Assembly (NCBI GenBank): GCA_028554645.1 | Contig: JAQOOI010000007.1 | Location: 186,001 to 250,000 of the forward strand | Source: Omphalotus guepiniiformis | Taxonomy: Eukaryota; Basidiomycota; Agaricomycetes; Agaricales; Omphalotaceae | Reading direction: 5' to 3' | Length of the DNA: 64,000 nucleotides | Shown here: positions 1 through 11,399 of the stretch, piece by piece | Layout: every line of letters starts with the position of its first letter | Position numbering within the stretch: position 1 is the stretch's first letter | Program-made: the position numbers and the translations under genes | The notes under the pieces: model-generated | Told to the model about the DNA's origin: nothing | The model's database searches: none | The model's input: the letters and a program-made list of their open reading frames with translations, nothing else

Positions 1-879
1 AACCTCAGTGGTAGGAGGTGAATTTATCATTGTCCAGCCGCGCGCGCTATACTTGTTACGAGCAGCGTCATTACGGCTGTCCACGGTTGAGTAGTGGGAG
101 ATCGCCTTGGAGACACGTTCTATAAACGTCGCTCGCGGATAGAGAGAGTATGCGTGCGAGTGGCTGATAATATTCATTACGCAAGCTGAAAACCGAACGA
201 AATACATCATTAGCATTCATCAGGGAATTTTTAATACGGAGTACTCACTCGAGTGGAAACTCAAGATAGCGGCCATGGGGCAGTGCCGACACACTATCAC
301 CTGGACCTTCTTGCCACGCCTCACAAAGTTGATAACGCCTAGCATTCCATGAACCAAATATCCCTCCCATGTCCCGGTCTCATTGGGATTGTCATTTGCC
401 TCCTCCATCCCATTCACCTCCTCCACCTTTTTCAACGCATCCTCCAACGTCGGAATCTCCTCCCTGTGTTTCTCATATTGGTACCCAATACGTTGCAAAA
501 AGTCAGTGACCACAACACATCCCCTAAACTCGACGTAGAGATCGAGGTCAGACTCCGGGTACGTGGTCCGGTCGAAGAATTGCAAGGCAGTTGAGCCAGA
601 CACAAGCATACCCGTGAGCTTTTGGAGCCGCCGGAATTCGTTGATTTCCGCTACGTTAAAGTATGGCAAGAGAACCACGCGGTACGCACGTATATTGAAC
701 GACTTTACAGCGCGGTATGCATCTCGATTACATTTGGAGTACTGGATTCGGTCAATTGGTGAGATTTCGCGAAGAAACAAGTCTTGAATGTCAAGCGGCC
801 TGTCAATAGTGTCGAACACATTACTTCCTCTATCGAGAGAAATAAAGCGTGCCAGAAACATACAGTAGAGGCATTTCAA
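1..879 (-). CDS. Nucleotidyltransferase-fold-like protein, partial (runs off left edge)
   Basis: Exon 1 is 249-879 and exon 2 is 1-185, separated by a 63-nt GTGAGT...CAG intron (186-248). Splicing keeps the frame (exon 1 ends in Ser, exon 2 continues TCVMNIISH) and the reading frame is still open at base 1, so the 3' end is missing. The N-terminal part resembles a degenerate F-box helix region. Residues near 90-117 contain SGSTALQFF followed by SDLDLYVE, the Gly-Ser plus Asp-x-Asp pattern of the nucleotidyltransferase fold; enzymatic activity is not implied. Proteins with this layout are, to my knowledge, common and uncharacterised in Agaricomycetes. The first ATG at 879 is used; a second Met seven codons in is an alternative, and an upstream exon cannot be excluded. 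Confidence 0.75.
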
Positions 880-1795
880 TTCGATGTCGAGTAATTAGAA
901 CGACCTCGCTACGGTGTGTACAGAGAGAAAGTGATGGAAGGGAGAGGAAGGAGAGTAAGACATTTATGATGGAAAGAGACCAAGAGATGCAAGACATCGC
1001 TCTATTAGCTTCTATTAGCCATGTCTCACTGGCACGTGACTGACCGGACCAGACCGGACCGCACTGTGGATTTTTGTCATTTTTACATCTTTCGAGATAT
1101 CTTTCTTTCGTCGACGTTGCTCTCGAATCCCAGCCCAGCAAGACCAGAATCATATATCTTGAATGGACAAACTCAACTCGACTCCAGCATTCCCTTGCAT
1201 TCTGAAGCCAGAATCACCATCTTTTGGTTCTTGAAACCTTCTCGCGTGCTTTTTCGAAACTCGCGTCGAATGCATCTGCTACGTTCCGGCGGGTCAATCC
1301 ATATATGCGAAGGAAAGGAGGCATGCATGCACATGCAATTGTATGTAAGTCAAACTCGTCAAGTCGCCCAGGCTCGTCATTCTCACACTTCCTCGCTAGT
1401 ACCCGTTTTTTCTGTCGTTGCGCGGTAGCTCTTTGGCCTGAGATCACCCGGGTTTTTCTCGTCGTCTACCGAACAGCTTCCAGAGCCTCGAGCGGCGTTT
1501 ATAACAAATCCCTCAGCTCAACCCTTTGGCCGCTCCTAGGCCCTCTGTATGCGCGCTCAAGGCAGCTCTGACTTCCTCGAGGTTTCCCAGAATCAGCTCG
1601 TTCACGATCGTACCAGAGGCACTTCAGCGAGCTCTGTGTTGTCGGCTCGGAGCATGTTATTCAAAGTAATCGCATAAATTCATTAAATACAGCAGGAAAG
1701 ACACTAATTAGTCGCATATACTTCAAGATATCAATACAAGGTACAATACAGTTAAGCAACTTCGACAATCCACAATGAACCACATCTAACTAGCC
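880..1795. other. Intergenic region, no recognised gene
   Basis: This stretch separates two minus-strand genes. Its open frames are short, overlap one another on both strands and show no domain or splice-supported extension. It should contain the 3' end and terminator of the gene at 1796-3423 and the promoter of the gene at its left. Confidence 0.5.
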
Positions 1796-1805
1796 TTAGT
1801 CCTCT

Positions 1806-1843
<38 letters not shown>

Positions 1844-3423
1844 CTCTTCCTCCTCCTCTTTCTCTTCCTCCTCTTCCTCCTCTTCCTCCTCCTCATCTTC
1901 AGAGGCCGTAAAATACCCCTCACAATCCGAATCCGCATCTGACACCGTCGAGGTGCATGAACCACGTCTTGCAAGCAGAACATAATCCTCTTCAGAGTCC
2001 GACCCAACAGGCAGTGTCGGATACTGCAACTCGAGGTCCGCTGAATGGTACGGGCTGGAGCTTGGCGTGCTGAACACCTCGTCCGAGTCTGAACCACACC
2101 GTGATCGCGTTGCGGAATCAGGAAACCGCGGGTGGTTCACCTCCGTCACGTCAGATCCAGAACTACTCGCACGACCCGAGTGCATAGCAACTTGGACATA
2201 ATTCTCGTCCGAGACAGATCCGCACCTGCTCTGGGAGGGAGCACGAGCCTGCGGGTGTGCGAATTCACCAGAATCTGAACTCCAACGCGAAAGAGTAGGA
2301 GGCAATTGCGGGGGTGGAGTATTTTTCTGACGAGTAGGACCCCTCATGGGCTCGAGGAGCCACTCGACGCTCCTAATGTTATTCACTCCATCACCGTTAC
2401 CGAACAAATCGATACGCTCCATGGGTTTGAACCCATCGAACTCGATGAATCTGTCGTTGTCCCAAGGGTTCGTGAAGTAGGGTTTGGAATTATCGCGTTC
2501 CCCGCCGCGTACCGGACTCCTAGGGAGCTTTAGCAAGCGTCTAGGGTCAAGACCCATTGCGATGCCTGGGGGTACACGCTTTGGCATTACACGCGTAGAT
2601 GGGTAAAGCTGGCCGCTCAGTAAGATATCCTTAGGGGAAATATCTACTACTCTTCGTTTACCCGAACTTGCCGTTGGCGTTGGGGTCGTTCTTCCACCAT
2701 TGACCGTGCTTGCCGACGAAGATAACGCCGGGCTCATAGAACGTTGGAGGTGATCGTTGGGCAAGCCGTCGGGACCGAAAATAGTCTCGACGAGTGTCGA
2801 AAACGAGGGGAGGGACTCCTTTCCAGAGGGAGGTAATGCCGAGGGTAGGCGGCATGGTGGGAGTGTGAGATCGGAGGTGTCTTGATTATGGTCATCAGGA
2901 GTCGCGTCAGAAGGAAGGATGTGTCTTCTGTGAAGATCATGATCCTCCAGTTTGGGACCACGTGAAAGCTGGGCTTTCGCTGCTCCATGATCCTCATGAA
3001 ACTCCCGGTCAGCACTCGGAACGAGGGGATGATGCACACGATTTGTGACCTCGAAGAAAGCTGAGAGGGGCCGCTTTTCTACACGAGCGTCCTCCTTCGT
3101 GCTGGAAACCCCGGGAATGGGGGCTGACCTCGGAGTTTCGAAAACTTTCGTGGATAGGATATCGTTTTCGGCGCTCCTAAGATTCTACATGCATGGACCA
3201 GAATCAGTCAGTTTAGCATTCGATCACCAGTGACGAACACTCTCACCCAAAGATCCCTTTCCTCCTCCTTCATGATCCGCTCGAGCCTTCTCTTCCTTTG
3301 CCTTCCCCTTCGCTGCTCCCTTCTATCAATCCTGAGATCGATTTTCGGGACATTTTGGTCGACCTCGAAAGCGTCAAAGTCGTTCGTAACAGAGGAGGCA
3401 GCTGCAACAGGAAGGACATCCAT
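1796..3423 (-). CDS. Two-exon low-complexity protein with basic N-terminal helix and poly-Glu tail
   Basis: Exon 1 is 3247-3423 (ATG at 3423) and exon 2 is 1796-3184. The 62-nt intron (3185-3246) has a GTGAGA donor and a TAG acceptor and joins RDLW to NLRSAEND in frame. The product is about 520 residues. Residues about 28-60 form a strongly basic, charged helix (DRREQRRGRQRKRRLER) that could bind nucleic acid or form a coiled coil. The middle is Ser/Pro-rich with repeated acidic-Ser motifs (SRCGSDSDE, SRCGSVSDE) that look like casein-kinase sites. The last ~35 residues are almost all Glu. I do not recognise a family; an intrinsically disordered nuclear or regulatory protein is the most natural guess. 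A single-exon model starting inside exon 2 would lack an ATG near its 5' end, which favours the spliced model. Confidence 0.7.
1801..1895 (-). repeat. Glu-codon (GAG/GAA) low-complexity tract
   Basis: A near-uninterrupted run of CTC/TTC codons on the + strand encodes the poly-Glu C-terminus of the minus-strand gene just before its TAA stop. One Lys codon interrupts it. Such tracts change length easily by slippage. Confidence 0.85.
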
Positions 3424-5754
3424 GACTGAACTTCAATTCGCGTGGAAGTTGAGAATGAGGGTTTCGTCCCAACTTTTCGTGGCTTTTATATGTTGGCATT
3501 CTTGTGGACCAGACGCTTGAGCCAGTGGCCCAGGGATCATTGTGGCTTGCTGCGCCATTGATCTCATAGGGAGGGTCAATGCGTCGTGACCACATCTGCG
3601 TGGCTACCTAGCGGAGTCAAACATCAGAACAAAGGGGGGAGGGGCGGAGAGGTTTCTGATTCAACGTTGGAGGGGCGGCATGTACTGAGGATGGAAACGA
3701 TTCGAATGCAGAGAAATGAGGCTCGAGAAGGAAGGAAAAGGTATATACAAGCGTAACATGGACGCGTCCGGTCACAGTCACGTGTAGCGCGACTTCACAA
3801 TTTTGTCCCTGGCATTTTCAGTTTGGCTCATTCTTATTGTTCACATCTTCGGGAAGGCTTGTGGCCAAATGTGATCAAAGGAAATACACCCCACAATGGC
3901 AGCGTTGCACTCATGGCTCTCGCATTTTCCGATCCCGAGTTTTCGTGCGTCAGTCAGGCTGGAAGATGTCTTCTTCGTGCTGACGCGAAAGGCCTACACC
4001 TGAATTCATGCATATTGTCGTGATGGCGGGAATTCCAACCGCTGTTTCTTCATTCGAATTTCGATCTCACTCATGCTATTATTCTTCAGGTTGTTGATGA
4101 TATACCGCCTCTTAAAGTCCAGTTTCCGGTGGACTACGACTACCATTCAGCTCTTGGTGCATGACAGCCCACGAATGCCACTTTTCCCTGTACTCAACCT
4201 CATGGATCGTGTATCGCCGTACTATTAGTCAAGTCGGATGTGGTGTAGTACACATCGCAGATTGCACGGCTTTACGAAGGTCCTAGCTAGCATTATCGCC
4301 TTTCAATGTCATTGTATAGAACGATAGCCCCTGTATCCGAGTTGTTCTCACATACTGCATCCGATGCTCATTGCTGTATAAGATACCTCCTGTTTTCCAA
4401 CCAAATTTCGACCTTATTCTTGCGCTCGTGCTATATCCTCACCTGGCAGCTTGAATGTACATTCGTATCGTTATGCAAAGTGACAGCGCAGCAGAATTAA
4501 TCCCAACAACGAAGGCACTAACTTATCTTCATTCGTTCATCCAACACACTGAGCCGAGCCCGTCCCAGAATCCTGCCGAACTCTGAGTACGGGGACTATA
4601 CCAGCATCTCGGGCCATCCAGGACCGATGTTCGAAGTACCATCCCATGCTTTATAGCCCATGCTCCGGCATTACAATTAAATATGAGATCTATTCAATTA
4701 TGTTGGAACCTGACTTGAGGGCTTGATAACCCAGGCTCTCCAGGACCTCCCGTAATAACACTAACAGAGTGCGACCGAGGGAGTGTTTTCAGGAACAATT
4801 AGGCATCACGCTCTCCCAGGACCTCTGAATATGCAGCTCAGGATCCCGGCGGCGATTGAAGCGCCAGCTTATCATGTTGAACAGATTGCGCAAAAGGAAT
4901 AGTAGTTGTAAACACTTCAATTTTAAGTCCATTATATACACAGGTTTTTCAAATTCTATCAAAGATAGTGAGAATATCGGTCATTATATATCATGTATAT
5001 ACCGTATTCGTAAAGAAGGCTCGTCTGAAAGCTCCGAAGCGGGCAGAGGCGCAAGCGCCTTTCGTTGAGCGTTGAAGAAAGCATCCGCAAGTTTTGCGGA
5101 TTAAGAAAGAATTTCGAATGAACAGTATTCCCTCTTCACGAGGAAAGGATGCGTTGAAGAACGAGGGCAATGCAAGGATGATAGACGTAAAGGTGACAAT
5201 GATGACGATGACGATGGTGGTATACACATGTAGGAAATGATGAGATGGATACACATTTACGAGCAACTTCGACAGCGATAGATAGCAGATGCAGATGCAA
5301 TACGACGGAATAGGGAGTAGGGGACCCAGAGGTTGAATCGGAAGAAGGGGTAGATGCGATGGTCATTATGGGCTACAAGAGAGGGGGGAGGCTGCGAAGA
5401 GGGAGGATTGACGGAAGCGAAGGAATCGTCATCATCCACGAGATAAAGCCAAATAAAGATACTATCAGGGGAAGAACATGTATCAGTCATGGTCAGAATG
5501 GGTGTGCAGTAAGACTTACACATGACAGGTCATATACCTATGTCTGTACCTGAGTGGGCGAAAGATTCAACTAGCCCGTTTTTCCTGCGACCTCAACAAC
5601 GCCTACAACCACCCACTCCTCCACACAATCACTCACGCACCAGTACCCCAGGCCTTGGCGCTATCGAAAAGGGCGCATCCTTTTTCGTTGACAATTTCAG
5701 CCAAACATCCCGCACACCAATCTATCATACACTCAAGGATCACAGCGACGGAGC
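3424..5754. other. Intergenic region with two small hairpins
   Basis: No frame here has recognisable domains or plausible splicing. Two perfect short inverted repeats lie close together: AGGCGC-AA-GCGCCT around 5047-5060 and TCCGCAA-GTT-TTGCGGA around 5086-5102. A short GATGAC-type repeat lies near 5195-5218. The right part should include the 3' flank of the minus-strand gene at 5755-7254. Confidence 0.45.
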
Positions 5755-7254
5755 TCATAGCTCACACGCCAGGGGTGAACGTCTCCTCTTTGCCCTTCCT
5801 CCCTCATAATCATCAGACAACGACAAAGCACCATCACCCGCCGTACCACAACCCCTCGGCCGCACAGCCGTCTTGTCCCTGTGACGTAGCACAAGCGTAG
5901 CGACAAGCTGGGGAGGGGTGAGCACACGCCCTCCAGAAGCTGAAACTGACGATTGACTCCGTGCCGGCGGAACTGGAATCGGGATGGGAATGGGAATGGG
6001 TGCAGATGGCGAGATAGTTGAGGCGTGGGAGGTGGAAGACAGGGCCGGATCGAAGTCCGAGAGGTCTTGAGAATCGGAAGAGCGAGAAGACGTAGAAGAC
6101 ACCGCGTCAACGTCTTCGTCCGAAAGAAAACGTGCCACTGGGGAGCCTGGTCGTTCAATCTCCATCGCCTTGGGAGCCGAAGACGAAACTGGAGCCGAAT
6201 CATGAGAGTTGACTGCGAAGGTAGCAGTGGGTACTACAGTGGAGATGGTGGAGACCGTGACTGAGGGAGCAGAAGCACGGCACACAGGAGATATGTGAAT
6301 GGGTGACGCAGTTGAGTTATATGGGGTCGAGGGCACGGCCTCTCGATAGCCCCACTCGGATAGGTACCTGCCCAACCGGTCGACGAGGAGATGGTCTTGC
6401 ATGGTGAACGTCTCGCGATCGTAAGAGCTTGCCTCGTCATGAAGAATGTCGTACGTGATACTCCCACTTCCCATAACCGCCACGTGTCCCTCGTCAACAT
6501 CCATCCTTTCACTATTAGAATCTAGCTCTTCCTTGCCCTCCATCAATCCCTGCATAACACTCCGTCGCACTAGGGCGGTGAACCTGACGTCACCTCGCTC
6601 GCGCTTGGGTCTAGGTTTGGGCTGACGAAGTTGAGCCGCGGCCGAAGAAGGGGATGTCATGGTGGAACGAGCGGAAGGTTTAGAAACTGATGTTTGTTGT
6701 GACAGTCGGCATGGGGAGGTAGAGTTCTCCTTTTTGTGAGCGGAACTAGAACGTCGATGATTGTGAATGTTGCCCGAGGACGTAGACGACGCGACACCCC
6801 TGAGCAACAAATGATTCGATCGACGCCTGCGACTAGGAAAAGGAAGCTGTTCTTCTTTCTCTTCCACGCCATACTCGTTGACAGGACTGTCATTCGTACT
6901 CGAACTAGGAAACGGGATGACGTTGATATCCACGACTTCGAATGGGGAAGATGAAGTCGAAGAGGTGTCAGAGCTGGTGTTGACAGTGACGTTCTCCAAC
7001 GAAACCGTACAGGTAGGTGGTGACTTCCTAGCTGCAGGACTATCCAATTCGTGCGAAAAGGACGACGATGAAAGTGATGACACCGATGCTGAGACTATTG
7101 ATGAGAAACGACCGATCCGAATGACTTTCGCTGGCGAAGACGACGGCAACAGACATAACGACTTTCTCTTGTTGCTAGTCCGCCGTTCTGAGAGTCCGGG
7201 GAGAGAGACATCAGGGAAAGGAAGATTCCGAACGGAGGAGATCATGAAGGTCAT
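5755..7254 (-). CDS. Ser-rich disordered protein, 499 aa, possible nuclear regulator
   Basis: A single long open frame of 499 codons ends with TGA at 5755. It is Ser/Thr/Pro-rich throughout, with basic patches that could act as nuclear localisation signals (RRRRSNHLLLRG near 137-155; AKRRRSPL near the C-terminus). A less biased segment near residues 240-310 (RFTALVRRSVMQGLMEG, then DRLGRYLSEWGYREAVP) and the C-terminal LTPPQLVATLVLRHRD look like the conserved parts. The frame stays open a little upstream of the chosen ATG at 7254, so an upstream exon is possible. I do not recognise a named family. Length, codon regularity and absence of stops over 1.5 kb make it a real gene; the function is open. 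Confidence 0.75.
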   Translation of the reverse strand: MTFMISSVRNLPFPDVSLPGLSERRTSNKRKSLCLLPSSSPAKVIRIGRFSSIVSASVSSLSSSSFSHELDSPAARKSPPTCTVSLENVTVNTSSDTSSTSSSPFEVVDINVIPFPSSSTNDSPVNEYGVEEKEEQLPFPSRRRRSNHLLLRGVASSTSSGNIHNHRRSSSAHKKENSTSPCRLSQQTSVSKPSARSTMTSPSSAAAQLRQPKPRPKRERGDVRFTALVRRSVMQGLMEGKEELDSNSERMDVDEGHVAVMGSGSITYDILHDEASSYDRETFTMQDHLLVDRLGRYLSEWGYREAVPSTPYNSTASPIHISPVCRASAPSVTVSTISTVVPTATFAVNSHDSAPVSSSAPKAMEIERPGSPVARFLSDEDVDAVSSTSSRSSDSQDLSDFDPALSSTSHASTISPSAPIPIPIPIPVPPARSQSSVSASGGRVLTPPQLVATLVLRHRDKTAVRPRGCGTAGDGALSLSDDYEGGRAKRRRSPLACEL

Positions 7255-9550
7255 GAAAGAACTACAGATAAGGACAGTGGTTGAGCCTAGATAGTAACTC
7301 AGTAGGTCTGCGTGAATGAAGATCGTGTCAGGGAAAAAGCTCGTCGTCGTGAGTGACGCCGAAGAACGACGACTGCGACGTCGACGGACAAAGGACGCGA
7401 CACGAGGAGGCAGGGAACAACGCCTCCACGATTCAACTTACCCTATATAAGTAACCTGCTGTCACGTGCCCGCGTCCGGTCCGTGATGATGTAACAATCA
7501 TGTAGCGACGGTTCCCCATTCAGGTCTTGTATTTTATCTTCCTTCTCCTTGTATTTTTACTTCATGTTCGAGCAAGCGACGAGACAAAAAGTTTAAGCAA
7601 CAGAACTGTTTAAATTCACACCTATTGACCCTGTCTTATAGGCAGCAACGCCAGCTCACATCTGATATCTGCTCAAAAACACGAGGTGAACACGATGCGA
7701 TTGGTGGGGGGTCATTTCAATCCGCTATTCAATCCAGCAAAAGATTCTCGTGTATTCGTATGTTCGTATCTCTACGGCGGAATACAGCGATCCCCTATGA
7801 ATAGAACTTCCTTCTTCCTGTTTTTTGCGGTGATGGGTGCAAATGAATTTGCAAGCTTCGATGGGGGGAGAGTCGGATCGAAAAAGGGACGTTCAGGGTC
7901 AGCCGATTTACCGGACATACTTATAGGATCTACTGATATGTATTTTTTGTCAGGACGACGCGGGACGATGAAGGACGGACATCATCGGACGTGACCATGA
8001 GATATCTTCGAGCCCAGTCCTTCCTCGAACTCACCGAGAACTATTATCCCTTTCGTCGGGGAGAGAAACTAATAGACATCATCCGACCTCTGGCTCAACC
8101 CTCGATAGTCTCCAACGGAATCGAATGATCTGGGCAACACACGGAAGATTTAATGATCGCTCTCATACCATACACGAAGGCACCCGTGGACACTCACGAT
8201 CATAGTACGAACAATTAGACCCTTTAGACCCTGTAACTTTGAATTTAAACAGATCTAGTCCTGCAGCAAAGACTTCGACCAGACTGATACGCTGAGATCT
8301 CTTGATCCTTCAAACCGATCTGGGCGTCACATTTTGATTCCAGAGGGCAATGAGGCGATATGTATTAAAGGATTGCATCGCAAGGTCCTGCCTCGCGGCT
8401 ACTAGACGATCCCCGCGTACTCTAGCCTTATCCTGACTCGTAGGGTGCTCAACTTCCAGAAGGTTCTGTTTTTGCGTCTCTTGATCCAAACTTAACCCCT
8501 CATCTCATTCCACTACATACAGACAGGTTCCAATGACCTTCACTTATCGATACCCTTCATATTGTCACCCAACTCCATCCCGCAGATTGCAAATATCTTT
8601 GCGTTCTGGGCCGCAGGTGAGCCAGCCAGCCTTCCGTTCAGACCGTATCACAGTATCGTGCGTTGTGCTTCGACCACACCATAACAGCTCATAACAGGCA
8701 CCTGGCATCAGCGCATGGATCAAGACAGTATCAGAACCGGATACGTCTGTGTCTGCTTATCCTCTCGATCATCGACGAAAATCGGGTAATGACCAACTCT
8801 GATCAATGCTCACCTTCATATATATTAGACTCGTTGTCCAAAGTCAATCGCCGCGCAGCCCGTGAGGACAAAGGGAACGAGTGCTTGCAGCTGATTTGAA
8901 GCCGAAGGTATCACTACTTTTTTCCTCGTGGAACTCTCGAGGTGACCGGGAAGCCAACTGGCTGCATACTAGCCTCCGAGGTGCTCGCATGCATACATAT
9001 CGGTCGTGAAATTCCCGGTAAGGTGGTCAGGCACTGCGCATGTAGTTGTTCAGCCGTATATCGTGGATGCAAGCATATTACAGTGCTCTTCGAGGTTATC
9101 GTGTCTTTTGACCCTGCCGCGCGCAGAAGCCGTTTGGAGCGTCTTCGACTGTTATAAGGGCTCAGATCACTTGCTTAGCATTCCTATACTTCCTTCCTTC
9201 CTTCCGGTGTATGGGGTGAATACGCCGCACCTTTTCATTTCACTTAGATATACATAATCGGTGTATTTCTCACACGTACCACAATGAACGATGTTCCAGT
9301 TTTGGAAGACGCTTGTCTTTCGTGTTAGTACTACGTCAGAGGTAAGACCTTGGTATTCAATGATTATGTTGAAGTCAATCTCTGTATTCTCCTGGCGGGG
9401 CTTGCGGGGGGTTATGACAATGAAGGAAAGCTAAGTTGTTGAACCAGACGCTAACAACCGTGCTTAACCATGAGTGTGTTTTACTTACTGCTCGAGGTAC
9501 TTCATAATCTTCAAGACCGCGGAAACAAAAAATGTAGTTCAAGAGATCAA
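7255..9550. other. Intergenic region, no recognised gene
   Basis: This holds the promoter side of the minus-strand gene to its left and the 3' flank of the tRNA gene to its right. Open frames are below about 100 codons and have no recognisable motif. Nothing further is seen. Confidence 0.5.
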
Positions 9551-9653
9551 TGCTCCCTGGCGGGTTCGAACCGCCGACCCTTGCATGTGGCGCTTGCGTC
9601 AGGAATTAATTTAACCCATAAGTACAAAGCTCTAACCTCTGAGCTAAGGGAGC
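9551..9653 (-). tRNA. tRNA-Ile (anticodon UAU) with a 30-nt intron
   Basis: Read on the minus strand, the acceptor stem GCTCCCT pairs fully with AGGGAGC and the discriminator is A. The D stem is GCTC/GAGC. The anticodon stem is TTGTA/TGCAA with one G-U pair, and the T arm is GGCGG-TTCGAAC-CCGCC. The anticodon loop reads C-T-TAT-G then A after removal of the insert at 9587-9616, the canonical position one base 3' of the anticodon. UAU decodes AUA isoleucine; this isoacceptor commonly carries an intron in fungi. Confidence 0.93.
9587..9616 (-). other. tRNA-Ile(UAU) intron
   Basis: Thirty nucleotides lie between tRNA positions 37 and 38. The exact borders were placed by keeping a 7-nt anticodon loop and a 5-bp stem; a shift of one base is possible. 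Confidence 0.75.
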
Positions 9654-9688
9654 AACAGCAATTGCTCAATACACGCCCATGAGCCAAC

Positions 9689-10072
9689 CTAAGTAGTTGC
9701 CAATGTCACCCAGAATCGAAGTACAACGATGCTCGCGAACTCGAGCGATTTGCCTTCTAGTGCAAACGTCTTGCTAAGAGCAGGAGAGCTGAGAGGGGCG
9801 TTAGGGCCAGCAGATGGGATTTGGTGCGAACCAGTGAGAGTTGTGAAGTTGATAGCACTGAGCAGAGGCAACGCATGCCGTGGATGAAGCGCGTGTGTTA
9901 TATAAGAACACGAACACAGGCAAGAGTGTCGTTTGCGAGCGAGGGAAGCACCAACGAGACAACGAAACGAACAAGTGAATTTTGAGAGGACAACGTAGAA
10001 AGATAGGTCGACTCACACGAAGAGGCCAGGGTGAAAGCTGTCAGAAGTAGACCGAGAGCTGGCGCAAGGAGA
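9689..10072 (-). CDS. Possible small secreted protein, incomplete model
   Basis: Two segments join well. Exon 10019-10072 encodes a hydrophobic stretch (LLAPALGLLLTAFTLAS), and after a GTGTGAG...CAG intron (9858-10018) the frame continues SAINFTTLTGSHQIP and a further ~50 residues to a stop at 9689. This has the look of a signal peptide followed by a short mature domain. A 44-nt intron (GTGAGT...GACAG) would sit just upstream, but no in-frame start codon was found beyond it. The 3' end is also unsure, because another frame continues to a nearby TGA. It lies just upstream of the tRNA gene on the same strand. Transcript evidence would decide whether it is real. Confidence 0.3.
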
Positions 10073-11399
10073 CTGTCAGCGTACGAACAAAAGCAGGGAC
10101 CATCGAGATGACTCACCTGTAATTCCTTTGCAGTGAAATATCGCGCTGAACTGAAGAACCGTTATCGTTCCTTTTCGAGCCTGAGGAAAGTTGAGTTTAT
10201 GTTTGATGTCCCAACAATTTGAACTTCAAGAAATATAAGGTTGCGGCAAGAACACAAACTTGAACATGGAAGGTATGATTTCGGTTCAAATCTTCATTAC
10301 CACCACATATTTCATTCTTCATGCTGAGGGGCTGACATTCATAAACGCATCCATGATTCTACATGTTGACATGAGTTAATCAGAACGAAATGCTCTCCGA
10401 GTCAACTCAAACGTACACATTGACGACAGCTTAGCACCCCGAAACTATTCAGTACACCCAACTCGGATATCAGACTACACGGCTTCACCAACGCCCACCG
10501 TTCTTCACTCGCGTCGTTCCAACGACCCTGCTACGACAATGTTCTTAAGAAACTCTTGATCTTGTTCGCTATCATGCTTGAATTGCCGGAGGAGTATTTA
10601 CATAAATTTGAGGGTCCTTCTGAGAATCATACTAAATTGGTCTCGTTCGTTGAAATGATTGTAGTTCGGAAGTGACGAAGAGACGGAATAGATGAAGTAT
10701 CATGCGAGACCTGAGGATGTTGACAGGCTTGTTGTTGACATGAGTTAATCAGAACGAAAGTTCAAGATGTCTGCGACGCACTATAGTTCCCTTCCGAGTC
10801 AGCTGCCGCCACACTGTTTGAGCAGCGGACACTCTGATTGTGCGCTGCAGAAGATAATGGATGTCGTGAAAAGTCGGCCCCAAACTGAGACTTATGTAAC
10901 CATGATTCTTTCAGCCGAGGCCGTTGGGCTTTGTCACCGTTTTCCGTTTCTATTTCTTCTCTCAACAATCATCCTTCAATCGTCGCGTCCTTTGATTCCA
11001 GGAATCCCTTTCTTCTTTGGCATGTTCAAGCATTTACTCGTGCTTTCAAACTCCTGAATGGATCGGCTATTCGACTGCAACGAGATTTAACAAGGCCATG
11101 CCTTGTGTGGCAACCCTTTTTTGAACAATGCAGACGTTTTGACCATTATGGTATATTATGCGGTCTGTGTGTCCCAAGCTTCCACAACCACTCGTGTATA
11201 TAACGTGGATGAGACGATAGAGCTGCAGATAGTCCTTTTAAAACCCCGTACGTCGCTAAAATTTCCTCATGCACTGAAGTGGCTAACCTTCTTTCCCCCA
11301 GATATCTGACATTAACTCGTTTATTGCACGCCACATTCAGCTCGTGAGTGACACTACCCTCATGTATCGGAACTTTCGATTAACGTAGACGGATAGACC
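10073..11399. other. Intergenic region, no recognised gene
   Basis: It holds the promoter of the F-box-like gene that starts at 11400. A short identical phrase (TTGACATGAGTTAATCAGA) occurs at about 10368 and 10736, each followed by ACGAAA. Nothing else stands out. Confidence 0.45.

Noticed and set aside
1021..1571. Overlapping 77-135-codon frames on both strands
   Set aside because: No domain, no consistent splice extension and mutual overlap; compositional accident.
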